Below are positions 1-6,369 of a stretch of DNA of 12,180 bases, in pieces (positions within the stretch are counted from its first letter, which is position 1; the number at the start of each line of letters is the position of its first letter). Made by a program: the position numbers and the translations under genes. The stretch lies in contig CANPXY010000031.1 of NCBI GenBank assembly GCA_947587115.1, positions 1 through 12,180 on the forward strand. The letters are read 5' to 3'. The stretch is from an uncultured Bacilli bacterium (GTDB lineage Bacteria; Bacillota_I; Bacilli_A; RF39; UBA660). Under the pieces are notes generated by a model. The model searched no databases. It was given only the letters and a program-made list of their open reading frames with translations, and was not told where the DNA came from.

Positions 1-165
1 GCTGTTCACTATGAAGTTGGTAAAAAGGTACGAAAAGCTATTCAAGATATTGGTGGAATGATGCCTGAAGAAATGCCAACACCAAAGAAAAGTTTAAAAG
101 AACTTGAAAAAGAAAAGAAAAGATTAGAAAATAAAGAACAAGAAAAACTTGAAGAAATTAAATAA
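1..165 (+). CDS. dinD: DinD-like DNA-damage-inducible protein, C-terminal end (partial)
   Basis: Frame 1 is open from the first base to a TAA at 163-165 and gives the last 54 residues of a protein that begins outside the window. The tail contains VGKKVRKAIQDIGG, then a MPEEMPTPKKSLKELE segment, then a Lys/Glu-rich end. This pattern (VGKKVR..I..lGGtmPE.lPTP.kSiK.lE) is what I remember of the C-terminus of DinD, an SOS-induced protein that in E. coli modulates RecA filaments. The assignment rests on a short tail. GC of this piece is about 29% by hand count (48 of 165), well below the rbgA body that follows, partly because of the Lys/Glu codons but also compatible with an acquired accessory gene. 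Only 18 nt separate its stop from the rbgA start and no terminator lies between. Confidence 0.66.
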   Translation, partial: AVHYEVGKKVRKAIQDIGGMMPEEMPTPKKSLKELEKEKKRLENKEQEKLEEIK

Positions 166-170
166 TTTAT

Positions 171-177
171 GGAAGTG
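171..177 (+). promoter_or_regulatory. Ribosome binding site deciding the rbgA start
   Basis: GGAAGTG at 171-177 lies 6 nt before ATG 184. The upstream in-frame ATG at 169 has no comparable site and would put this sequence inside the gene, so 184 is the better start. Confidence 0.65.
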
Positions 178-183
178 ATAAAA

Positions 184-1050
184 ATGAATGAAAATAAAAC
201 AAATATTAACTGGTACCCAGGGCATATGGCTAAGACGAAACGTGAAATCAAAGAAAAATTAGCTCTTATTGATGTGATCTACGAAGTGATCGATGCTAGA
301 ATGCCACAATCTAGTAAGATCGTCGATATCGATGAACTTGTTAAAGATAAACCTCGTATTTTGATCATGAGTAAATATGATCTATGTGATCGTGCGGTTA
401 CAGATTCATTTATTCGTTTTTATCAAGAACAAGGTTATCGGGTTGTGCCTGTCGATTTGCTTCATGGAAAGGATCTAGACAAGATTCTTGCAATCAGTCA
501 TGAGTTGATGGAAAAAAACAATAGAGAACGGGCAAAAAAAGGACTTAAGCCTCGAAATATCAGAGCATTGATTGTAGGAGTTCCGAATGTTGGCAAAAGT
601 ACATTGATCAATCGCTTGGTTGGACGAAAAGCGACGACGGTGGGGGATCGTCCAGGGGTTACCAAAGCTCTAGGATGGATTCGGATCCATAAAGATATTG
701 AACTTTTGGATTCGCCGGGAATTTTATGGCCCAAAATCGAGGATGCCGAGACAGCTCTAATTTTGGCAGCCTTTTCGTCAATCAAGGAAGAACTTCTAGA
801 TCTACAGGAAATCAGTGCCTTTGTTTTACGAAAACTTCATGAACTTTATCCAAGTGCCCTTGAAAAGCGTTATGGAATTTCATCACTTGGCGAAGACTTG
901 ACGGAAGTTTATGAAGCGATTGGGAAAAAGAATGGTTGCCTTGGAAAAGGTGGCATTGTTCTCTTCGAAAAAGTGTATGCTTTAATCGTTCGGGATCTTA
1001 AAGAGGGACGTTTTGGTCCGGTAACATTTGACAGATTCGAAAAAAAGTAG
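184..1050 (+). CDS. rbgA: Ribosome biogenesis GTPase RbgA (YlqF)
   Basis: A circularly permuted GTPase that acts late in assembly of the 50S ribosomal subunit. The G motifs appear in the permuted order of the YlqF/YawG family: G4-like SKYD at residues 63-66, G1 GVPNVGKS at 132-139, G2 GVT at 158-160 and G3 DSPG at 176-179. The N-terminal NWYPGHMAKTKREI and DARMPQSS (37-44) are also family hallmarks. The remaining ~100 residues match the helical C-terminal RNA-binding domain in size. Length of 288 residues is close to the ~282 of B. subtilis RbgA. The start at 184 is preferred over in-frame ATG 169 because GGAAGTG lies 6 nt upstream. The G4 motif has Ser where Asn is usual (NKxD). With 18 nt between the preceding stop and this start, and no clear promoter in that gap, it is probably read from the preceding gene or farther upstream. 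Confidence 0.95.
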   Translation: MNENKTNINWYPGHMAKTKREIKEKLALIDVIYEVIDARMPQSSKIVDIDELVKDKPRILIMSKYDLCDRAVTDSFIRFYQEQGYRVVPVDLLHGKDLDKILAISHELMEKNNRERAKKGLKPRNIRALIVGVPNVGKSTLINRLVGRKATTVGDRPGVTKALGWIRIHKDIELLDSPGILWPKIEDAETALILAAFSSIKEELLDLQEISAFVLRKLHELYPSALEKRYGISSLGEDLTEVYEAIGKKNGCLGKGGIVLFEKVYALIVRDLKEGRFGPVTFDRFEKK

Positions 1051-1056
1051 TATAAT
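1028..1056 (+). promoter_or_regulatory. Perfect-consensus sigma-A promoter for the 36-residue-repeat gene
   Basis: TTGACA at 1028-1033 and TATAAT at 1051-1056 are separated by exactly 17 bp. The -35 box and the whole spacer are encoded by the last codons of rbgA, and the -10 box begins on the base after the rbgA stop TAG (1048-1050). Transcription should start near 1062-1064, giving a leader of about 27 nt. Confidence 0.88.
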
Positions 1057-1057
1057 A

Positions 1058-1067
1058 TACCGCGGTA
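1058..1067 (+). promoter_or_regulatory. 10-bp GC-core palindrome at the predicted transcription start (candidate operator)
   Basis: TACCGCGGTA is a perfect 10-bp palindrome beginning 2 bp after the -10 box and centred on the expected start point. I see no other CCGCGG in the window. Position and symmetry fit a repressor site; function is inferred only. Confidence 0.4.
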
Positions 1068-1089
1068 AAAAGGGAAGAAGGTATTTTAT

Positions 1090-2034
1090 ATGACACTTAC
1101 AAGACAGGAAATCATCGACGAACTTAAAGCTTATTTTCATCTTATGGGAAAAGATTTTGAAGATAAGGTTTACGATCGTTTCGCACGTTCAATCGAAGGT
1201 AAAGATCGCTATTATCGTCAAAAGTTAATCAGAAAGCATCAGAGAGATCAATATGCTTGGTCCCATGATATGACGGGGCAGTTTACATTGGAAAACTTTT
1301 TTTCAATCGTCGAAGAATGTTATCAATTTTTGGAAAAGCAAGGATATAATGATGATCAAATTGATCGAGGTATGCGTTTTTTGCCTCTAACTTATTATCG
1401 AGCTATGGAGAAATATATACCGGTCTATGAAGCACTGGGAGTTAAAGATTATATCTTAATTGATTGTCCATGTCGAGTCATGATATCGGCAGAAGAATTA
1501 CATGCACGTAGAATGTATGCGAAAGAGCATCATATAGCACTGGTGCCTTCAATGCTTACGAATGGTTGTTATCGTGAATTTCAAAGTCGTTGTTCGACCG
1601 AATTATCTAAAGATGAATTAAAAGCAAGATATCCTTTAACTAAGGAAGCATATTACTGTTTTTCTTGGATTAAGAGCAAGAGTGATGAAGAACTTCAAAC
1701 GTTGTTTCATATGAGCCGAGAAGAAATTTTGAAATGTTATCCAACTACGAGAGAAGAAATCAAAACGATTCAGTTGATTGGCTATTATGACGATGAACAG
1801 CTTATGGCTTGGTATGGGCTTGATAAAGAAAGCCTTTTGGATAAATATCCATTGAATTTCAAGACGCTAGAAGCAATTCATACGATCCATAGACTTTCTG
1901 ATGAGGAAGTGCAAGCTACTTTTGGCAAGAGCAAAGAAGAATTGTTGCAGGAGCCAACCATCTCACTTGAGGGAACTGATATAGATCCAATGCCAATTCG
2001 TCCAACAGTTTATACAAAGAAATCAGCACATTAG
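1090..2034 (+). CDS. Unrecognised protein with 36-residue tandem repeats and a CxC motif
   Basis: I do not recognise this 314-residue protein. It has no signal peptide or membrane segment. Residues 172-279 hold three copies of a repeat of exactly 36 residues (172-207, 208-243, 244-279), and a fourth begins at 280. Shared positions read roughly S-x-E-E-L-L-x-x-Y-P, then ~10 variable residues with a later Ile, then S-D-E-E-L-x-x-x-F. Each unit could form three short helices, and the SDEELxxxFxxSKEELL part resembles a helix-turn-helix; an mTERF-like or other helical solenoid is the alternative. Residues ~1-170 are mixed basic and acidic and carry Cys126-Pro-Cys128, Cys160 and Cys168, a spacing that could bind a metal. 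The start ATG 1090 follows GAAGG with 8 nt spacing. It is a single-gene transcription unit, with its own consensus promoter and a terminator that contains its stop codon. DNA- or RNA-binding is a guess. Confidence 0.85.
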   Translation: MTLTRQEIIDELKAYFHLMGKDFEDKVYDRFARSIEGKDRYYRQKLIRKHQRDQYAWSHDMTGQFTLENFFSIVEECYQFLEKQGYNDDQIDRGMRFLPLTYYRAMEKYIPVYEALGVKDYILIDCPCRVMISAEELHARRMYAKEHHIALVPSMLTNGCYREFQSRCSTELSKDELKARYPLTKEAYYCFSWIKSKSDEELQTLFHMSREEILKCYPTTREEIKTIQLIGYYDDEQLMAWYGLDKESLLDKYPLNFKTLEAIHTIHRLSDEEVQATFGKSKEELLQEPTISLEGTDIDPMPIRPTVYTKKSAH

Positions 2035-2044
2035 TGCTTTTTTT
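2025..2044 (+). terminator. Intrinsic terminator containing the stop codon of the repeat gene
   Basis: AGCAC (2025-2029) pairs with GTGCT (2034-2038) around loop ATTA, and seven T follow (2038-2044). A-rich bases before the stem can pair with the T run. The gene's TAG stop (2032-2034) spans the loop and the first base of the 3' arm. Confidence 0.75.
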
Positions 2045-2068
2045 CTTGCTTTAAAATCAGTATTGCTC

Positions 2069-2097
2069 TTGACAAGCATTTTGTTCCATCATAAAAT
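2069..2097 (+). promoter_or_regulatory. Sigma-A promoter for the HAAS-rnhB operon
   Basis: TTGACA at 2069-2074, 17-bp spacer, TAAAAT at 2092-2097. The -10 box lies inside an inverted repeat ATCAT-AAA-ATGAT (2088-2100). Predicted leader is about 25 nt. Confidence 0.78.
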
Positions 2098-2118
2098 GAT
2101 AGTAGAATATAGAATCAT

Positions 2119-2124
2119 AGGAGG
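2119..2124 (+). promoter_or_regulatory. Ribosome binding site deciding the HAAS gene start
   Basis: AGGAGG at 2119-2124 is 4 nt before ATG 2129. The frame stays open upstream to an ATG at 2063, but that lies ahead of the -35 box and cannot be on the mRNA from this promoter. Confidence 0.85.
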
Positions 2125-2128
2125 TAGT

Positions 2129-2986
2129 ATGACAAAGAAACAATTTTTAACTACATTGCATGCGCGGTTAGAAGGACTTAAAGAAGAAGATGTCCAAAAA
2201 ATCATCGAAGAGATTACAAATAAACTGGAGGAAGCGAAAAAAGCCGGAGTTTCTTATAAAGATACCATTGCTTCGTTTGGAAATATCGATCAATTCGTAG
2301 AGGATCTCAAACGTACCCATGGTCTAGTCGATAAGAAAAAGAGTCTTATGGCACGATTTGATCAATTACTTAATTTTATTGTAGATGAGATTTTGTCTTT
2401 TTGTAAGGATTTTTCAAAATTGTTAGAGACAGAAAAAGGAATCAAAATTCTTCGCATAGTCTTTAAAGTATTGGTCGTTCTGTTCTTTATTTGGTTATTG
2501 AAATTACCATTTTTATTGTTAGATACGTTAGGAAAATTTGTCTTGATGCCACTTTCAACTTCTTTCTATCGGCCACTTTATAACATTTGGAATTTTTTAA
2601 TTCATTTTTCTTATCTCTTGGTGGCTGTTGTGTTCCTATATGTGTTTATCAAACGCTTGGTTGGGGAAGAACGTCCGACTGTTTTAGAATCTCGTCCTCA
2701 GAAGAGTCAGAATTCAGAAAAAGTAGTTCCGGCCGAAAAGCAAAACTATGCAGCGATGATGTTTCGTCCATTTTTATTCCTCATTCAAATTGTCGTTGTT
2801 TTATTGACATTACCACTTTGGGTTACGTTTATCGCCCTTTTTATTACATTGATTGGCGCCATTGTTTTTTGCTTTCAAGGATTTGGCTTTATCGGACTCA
2901 TCATTTTGTTATTCGGACTTTTGTTACTGGTGGGATCGATTCTAGGAATTATTTACTATTTTGCGTTTAGAAGGGGGAGAGCGTAA
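2129..2986 (+). CDS. HAAS (DUF1700-like) domain multi-pass membrane protein
   Basis: Residues 1-64 look like a HAAS/DUF1700 domain: MTKKQFLTTL at the N-terminus, an amphipathic helix of Glu/Lys/Leu, then a G-(V)S-x-K-D-T-I-ASFG segment and a closing helix. A Lys-rich linker follows, then hydrophobic segments at about 108-132, 156-176 and 212-242, and a long one at 244-280 that probably makes one or two passes; the protein ends RRGRA. HAAS domains are helical cytoplasmic modules fused to membrane parts and often paired with PadR-type regulators; no PadR gene is visible here. The start at 2129 is set by AGGAGG and by the promoter position. Its TAA overlaps the next ATG by one base (TAATG), so the two are translationally coupled. 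The biochemical function is unknown; a role in envelope sensing or organisation is inference. Confidence 0.82.
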   Translation: MTKKQFLTTLHARLEGLKEEDVQKIIEEITNKLEEAKKAGVSYKDTIASFGNIDQFVEDLKRTHGLVDKKKSLMARFDQLLNFIVDEILSFCKDFSKLLETEKGIKILRIVFKVLVVLFFIWLLKLPFLLLDTLGKFVLMPLSTSFYRPLYNIWNFLIHFSYLLVAVVFLYVFIKRLVGEERPTVLESRPQKSQNSEKVVPAEKQNYAAMMFRPFLFLIQIVVVLLTLPLWVTFIALFITLIGAIVFCFQGFGFIGLIILLFGLLLLVGSILGIIYYFAFRRGRA

Positions 2987-3513
2987 TGCGTCGTTATATT
3001 ATATCCCTTCTAGTGGGACTCGTATTGATCGTTGTAGGAATCAGTTTCATATGGACGGAATTATTGTCTTTTGAATTTACAGATGAAGAGATTATTTCGG
3101 TTTATCAAGAACAACAAAGGACGTATCAATTTGATCTTTCCGATCAACAACTTTATCGATTTATTGAAGAAGGGGTTCGAATCAAGGTTGAAGAGCGTAA
3201 AGATGTCGAAGATGTCATTTTGGTTACAGCATCTTACTACCCAGATTTTGGCAATGTATCTTACTATGAAAGTTATAGTGTTGTGCCTAATGCGACAGAA
3301 AGCTTCGTCTTCTATCACACTGGACGGTCTCTTTTTTCAGGGTTAGCAAAATTTAAAACGATATTTTTTAAAGATCTTAAAAATAGAGAATTTCATGATT
3401 ATCGCACTCTTTTAGAGCCAGAAGTTACAGTGATTGTACCAGAGGGTCAAAAAGATAAGGTGCAAGTGATCTACGATCGGGATCGAATGGACGAGTGGTT
3501 TGATGAAGACTGA
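2986..3513 (+). CDS. Single-pass membrane protein with extracytoplasmic domain, function unknown
   Basis: A 175-residue protein with one N-terminal hydrophobic segment (about residues 5-23) after MRR, which should leave most of the chain outside the cell. The rest alternates hydrophobic and polar residues as in beta-strands. A late stretch, EVTVIVPEGQKDKVQVIYD (about 145-163), recalls the strand-plus-Pro pattern of DUF4097-type putative adhesin proteins, which sometimes sit beside HAAS proteins; this is only a resemblance. The C-terminus is acidic (DEWFDED). It starts on the last base of the preceding stop, with a GGGGGAG ribosome binding site inside the upstream gene, and its own end overlaps rnhB by 11 nt. 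The HAAS protein and this one probably form a functional pair. Confidence 0.78.
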   Translation: MRRYIISLLVGLVLIVVGISFIWTELLSFEFTDEEIISVYQEQQRTYQFDLSDQQLYRFIEEGVRIKVEERKDVEDVILVTASYYPDFGNVSYYESYSVVPNATESFVFYHTGRSLFSGLAKFKTIFFKDLKNREFHDYRTLLEPEVTVIVPEGQKDKVQVIYDRDRMDEWFDED

Positions 3514-4129
3514 GAAATCGATCGATAATTATGCCTATGAACGAAAACTTCGTAAAGCGGGAATTCATCTCATTGCTGGTGTTGATGAAGTGGGACGTGG
3601 TCCTTTGGTCGGACCAGTGGTAGCAGCTTGTGTCATTCTCCCGGAAGTTTTTCATTTGGATGGCCTGACCGATTCTAAAAAGTTAACTGAAAAACAGCGA
3701 GAGAAATTCTATACGATGATCCAAGACCAAGCGATCGCGATTGGAATTGGAATGCAAGATGCGCGTGTCATCGATGAAATCAATATTTATGAAGCAACTA
3801 AATTAGCGATGAAGGACGCCATCAAAGATTGTGGGATAGTTCCTGAACATGTTTTGATCGATGCGATGAAATTAGATTTAGATCTACCATCGACCTCTAT
3901 CATCAAAGGAGATTTAAAAAGTATTACCATTTCCGCAGCGAGTGTGATTGCCAAAGTTACTCGAGATCACATGATGTACGAATTAGATCAGCAATATCCG
4001 ATGTATGGCTTTAAAAATAATAAAGGCTATCCTACAAAGGCCCATATCGAAGCAATTCAAAAATATGGAATTATCGATGAACATCGCAAGACTTTTGCGC
4101 CCGTCAAAGATTTTCTATTAAACAGATAA
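3503..4129 (+). CDS. rnhB: Ribonuclease HII
   Basis: Cleaves the RNA strand of RNA-DNA hybrids, including single ribonucleotides embedded in genomic DNA, in the cytoplasm. The family signature VDEVGRGPLVGPVV (27-40) supplies Asp28 and Glu29. Asp120 (LIDA) and Asp137 (KGD), 17 residues apart, complete the DEDD metal site, and ISAASVIAKVTRD (143-155) and the GYPTKAHIEAI and HRKTFAPV segments are also typical. Length of 208 residues is normal for the short form. I chose ATG 3503; a TTG at 3500 is directly upstream in frame. The ribosome binding site is weak (GAGTGG, 4 nt away), so translation may depend on ribosomes finishing the overlapping membrane-protein gene. It is the last gene of its operon, ending in a terminator. 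rnhB is usually close to rbgA in Bacillota; here three genes come between. Confidence 0.96.
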   Translation: MKTEKSIDNYAYERKLRKAGIHLIAGVDEVGRGPLVGPVVAACVILPEVFHLDGLTDSKKLTEKQREKFYTMIQDQAIAIGIGMQDARVIDEINIYEATKLAMKDAIKDCGIVPEHVLIDAMKLDLDLPSTSIIKGDLKSITISAASVIAKVTRDHMMYELDQQYPMYGFKNNKGYPTKAHIEAIQKYGIIDEHRKTFAPVKDFLLNR

Positions 4130-4154
4130 GTTCTTCTATAAGGACTTTTCTTTT
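4128..4154 (+). terminator. Intrinsic terminator after rnhB
   Basis: AAGTTCTT (4128-4135) pairs with AAGGACTT (4140-4147), 8 bp with one G-U pair, loop CTAT, followed by TTCTTTT. The rnhB stop TAA (4127-4129) overlaps the base of the stem. Confidence 0.65.
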
Positions 4155-4226
4155 GGTTGCGTATGATAAAATTGAATTGTCAAAAAGTCATAATTAAAAC
4201 CCTAGGTAATATAATAGAGAAAAGAA

Positions 4227-4255
4227 TTGACAAAATAAATTTTTATTAGTATAAA
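4227..4255 (+). promoter_or_regulatory. Sigma-A promoter for topA
   Basis: TTGACA at 4227-4232, 17-bp AT-rich spacer, TATAAA at 4250-4255; predicted leader about 15 nt. A second -10-like TATAAT at 4210-4215 has no well-placed -35. The rest of the 4155-4226 gap is AT-rich with nothing else I can name. Confidence 0.8.
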
Positions 4256-4276
4256 TGAATGTAAGGACGTGATTAG

Positions 4277-6304
4277 ATGGCAAAAAACTTAGTAATTGTC
4301 GAAAGCCCATCCAAGAGTAAGACGATTGAAAAGTATCTTGGAAAAAACTATAAGGTCGTATCCAGCAAAGGTCATATTCGTGATTTGGCTACGACAGGTA
4401 AATATGGATTAGGAGTCGATATCGAACATGGCTTTACGCCAAGTTATATTCCGATCAGTGGCAAGAAAAAATTGATTGCAGAGTTGAAAAAAGCAGTTAA
4501 AGAAAGTGATCATGTATATCTTGCAACCGACCCGGACCGTGAAGGGGAAGCAATCTCTTGGCATTTAAAGGATGCTTTGGATATCAAGGATGAGAATTAT
4601 GAGCGTGTATTGTTTCATGAAATCACAAAAGATCGAGTATTAGAAGCCATGCAGAAACCTTCTAAGATCGATGATGATTTGGTTCGCTCTCAAGAGACTA
4701 GACGAATTTTAGATCGTATTATTGGGTTTCGTCTCAGTAAATTGTTACAGTCTAAAACGGGTGCCAAAAGTGCCGGACGCGTGCAGAGCGTAGCTTTAAA
4801 ATTGATTGTCGATCGTGAGCGTGAGATCGAGCGTTTTGTTCCTTCTGAATATTGGACCATTACGGCTATCTTTCCGGACTTTGAAGCGGAATTATTCAGT
4901 TTTGATCATGAAGAGCTTACGTTAAAGTGTCAAAGTGAAGCCCAGAAAGTTTTAAATGCCCTTGGGAAAGAGTATCGTATTGAATCTATCGATCAGAAGA
5001 AGAAAGCGAAAAAGTCCAAGCCGCCTTTCATTACAAGTACGCTCCAACAGGAAGCCTCAACGAAACTCGGTTTTTCCGCTAAAAAGACGATGACGCTGGC
5101 CCAAAAACTTTATGAAGGAGTCGAAGTAGAAAAAGAACCGATCGGTCTTATTACTTACATGAGAACGGATTCGATTCGTCTATCGGATGAATTTGTTGGA
5201 AGTACCTATCATTTTATTGAACAGCATTATGGTAAAAATTTTATTGGCTATCAGAAAAAAACAAAAAAGACCGAGAATGTTCAAGATGCCCATGAAGCGA
5301 TTCGACCAACTAGCATCGAGCGAACTCCAGAGAAGATGAAACCTTATCTATCTAACGATGAATACAAGTTGTATCGTCTGATCTATTATCGAACTTTAGC
5401 GTCTTTGATGGCGGATGCGAAAGTCCAACAGACGACCGTTATTTTAGATAACAATAACTATCAGTTTAAGGCGACAGGACAAGTATTAATCGAAGATGGG
5501 TATCTTAAAGTTTATCAAGATTATGAAAGCAGTGAAGATAAGATCTTACCAGCGATGGATCCTAATCAGAAAGCTGTTCTATCTACTGATCAAGTTCAAG
5601 ATGAACAACATTTTACGAAACCTCCGGCACGCTATACCGAAGCTAAACTCATCAAAGAAATGGAAGAACTTGGCATTGGCCGGCCATCCACTTATGCGAA
5701 AACGATCGACACTTTAAAAGAGCGTGATTACGTGACGATGGAAGATAAGAAATTTGTTCCAACGGAAATGGGAATTGAAACGACCGATAAATTGCAGGAA
5801 TTTTTTCAAGATTTGATCAATGTTCGTTATACGGCCGATATGGAACTTGACTTGGACAAAGTTGCAGAAGGTAAGAAGGTTTGGAATCAAGTGTTGGAAG
5901 ATTTTTACCAGCTGTTCGAACCAAGAGTTAAGAATGCGTTCGATCACATGGAGAAAAAAGGACCGCAAGAGACAGGGGAGCGTTGTCCAGTCTGTGGAAA
6001 TCCACTGGTCATTCGCAGCGGAAAATATGGCTCTTTTGTAGCTTGCAGCAATTATCCAAATTGTAAGTACATTAAAAAAGAAGCGAAAGAGGTCAAAGAG
6101 ATCATGGACTGTCCACTTTGTGATGGAAAGATCATCGAGAAAAAAACGAAACGGGGCAAGATCTTCTATGGGTGTGACCATTATCCAAAGTGTACGTTTG
6201 CATCATGGGATAAGCCAATCCCGGAAAAATGCCCAGAATGTGGCAGTCAACTTGTACAAAAAAACGACCATATTAAATGTAGCAGTTGCTCTTATGAAAA
6301 ATAA
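4277..6304 (+). CDS. topA: DNA topoisomerase I (type IA)
   Basis: Relaxes negative supercoils by passing one strand through a transient break in the other. The Toprim domain opens with LVIVESPSKSKTIEKYLG and has YLATDPDREGE, with Asp85, Asp87 and Glu89 as the metal-binding acidic triad. GRVQSVALKLIVDRE (168-182) is the next conserved block, and the catalytic Tyr294 sits in GLITYMRTDS. Three C4 zinc-ribbon modules end the protein: Cys570/573/590/596, Cys612/615/633/639 and Cys652/655/668/671. Length of 675 residues is close to the ~690 of the B. subtilis enzyme. The start ATG 4277 follows AAGGA by 9 nt. It stands alone behind its own promoter. In Bacillus, dprA precedes and trmFO follows topA; neither is here. 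No clear terminator follows, so some read-through into the next gene is likely. Confidence 0.97.
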   Translation: MAKNLVIVESPSKSKTIEKYLGKNYKVVSSKGHIRDLATTGKYGLGVDIEHGFTPSYIPISGKKKLIAELKKAVKESDHVYLATDPDREGEAISWHLKDALDIKDENYERVLFHEITKDRVLEAMQKPSKIDDDLVRSQETRRILDRIIGFRLSKLLQSKTGAKSAGRVQSVALKLIVDREREIERFVPSEYWTITAIFPDFEAELFSFDHEELTLKCQSEAQKVLNALGKEYRIESIDQKKKAKKSKPPFITSTLQQEASTKLGFSAKKTMTLAQKLYEGVEVEKEPIGLITYMRTDSIRLSDEFVGSTYHFIEQHYGKNFIGYQKKTKKTENVQDAHEAIRPTSIERTPEKMKPYLSNDEYKLYRLIYYRTLASLMADAKVQQTTVILDNNNYQFKATGQVLIEDGYLKVYQDYESSEDKILPAMDPNQKAVLSTDQVQDEQHFTKPPARYTEAKLIKEMEELGIGRPSTYAKTIDTLKERDYVTMEDKKFVPTEMGIETTDKLQEFFQDLINVRYTADMELDLDKVAEGKKVWNQVLEDFYQLFEPRVKNAFDHMEKKGPQETGERCPVCGNPLVIRSGKYGSFVACSNYPNCKYIKKEAKEVKEIMDCPLCDGKIIEKKTKRGKIFYGCDHYPKCTFASWDKPIPEKCPECGSQLVQKNDHIKCSSCSYEK

Positions 6305-6314
6305 AGTTGGCCTT

Positions 6315-6343
6315 TTGACTTTTTCACGGATTTGTGGTATAAT
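6315..6343 (+). promoter_or_regulatory. Strong extended -10 promoter for the orphan gene after topA
   Basis: TTGACT at 6315-6320, 17-bp spacer, TATAAT at 6338-6343 preceded by TGG (extended -10). Predicted leader about 20 nt. Confidence 0.85.
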
Positions 6344-6369
6344 AGGGCCGTAATAAGGGGGAGTATCGC

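Noticed and set aside
1603..1956. Repeats in the protein at 1090-2034 as a DNA-level tandem repeat
   Set aside because: The 36-residue periodicity is in the protein; the underlying DNA units have diverged and are not a recent duplication or a CRISPR-like array.
2063..2128. 22-residue N-terminal extension of the HAAS protein
   Set aside because: The extension starts before the -35 box of the gene's own promoter, while AGGAGG is placed exactly for ATG 2129, where the HAAS domain begins.
2587..2970. 127-residue open frame on the plus strand inside the HAAS gene
   Set aside because: It is an alternative frame of the hydrophobic membrane segments, Cys/Ser/Ile/Phe-rich, with no ribosome binding site.
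4155..4226. A small gene or riboswitch ahead of topA
   Set aside because: The stretch is short and AT-rich with no stable folded structure or start codon with a ribosome binding site; only promoter elements can be supported.
5714..6181. 155-residue open frame on the minus strand inside topA
   Set aside because: It lies antisense to conserved topoisomerase sequence, including the first two zinc-ribbon modules, has no ribosome binding site or promoter of note, and its Phe/Leu/Ile-rich translation is typical of antisense shadow.
6302..6322. Possible terminator after topA (AAAGTT pairing with GACTTT)
   Set aside because: The stem is 6 bp with a G-U pair, the loop is 8 nt and few T follow; it also overlaps the -35 box of the next promoter. 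Too weak to call.
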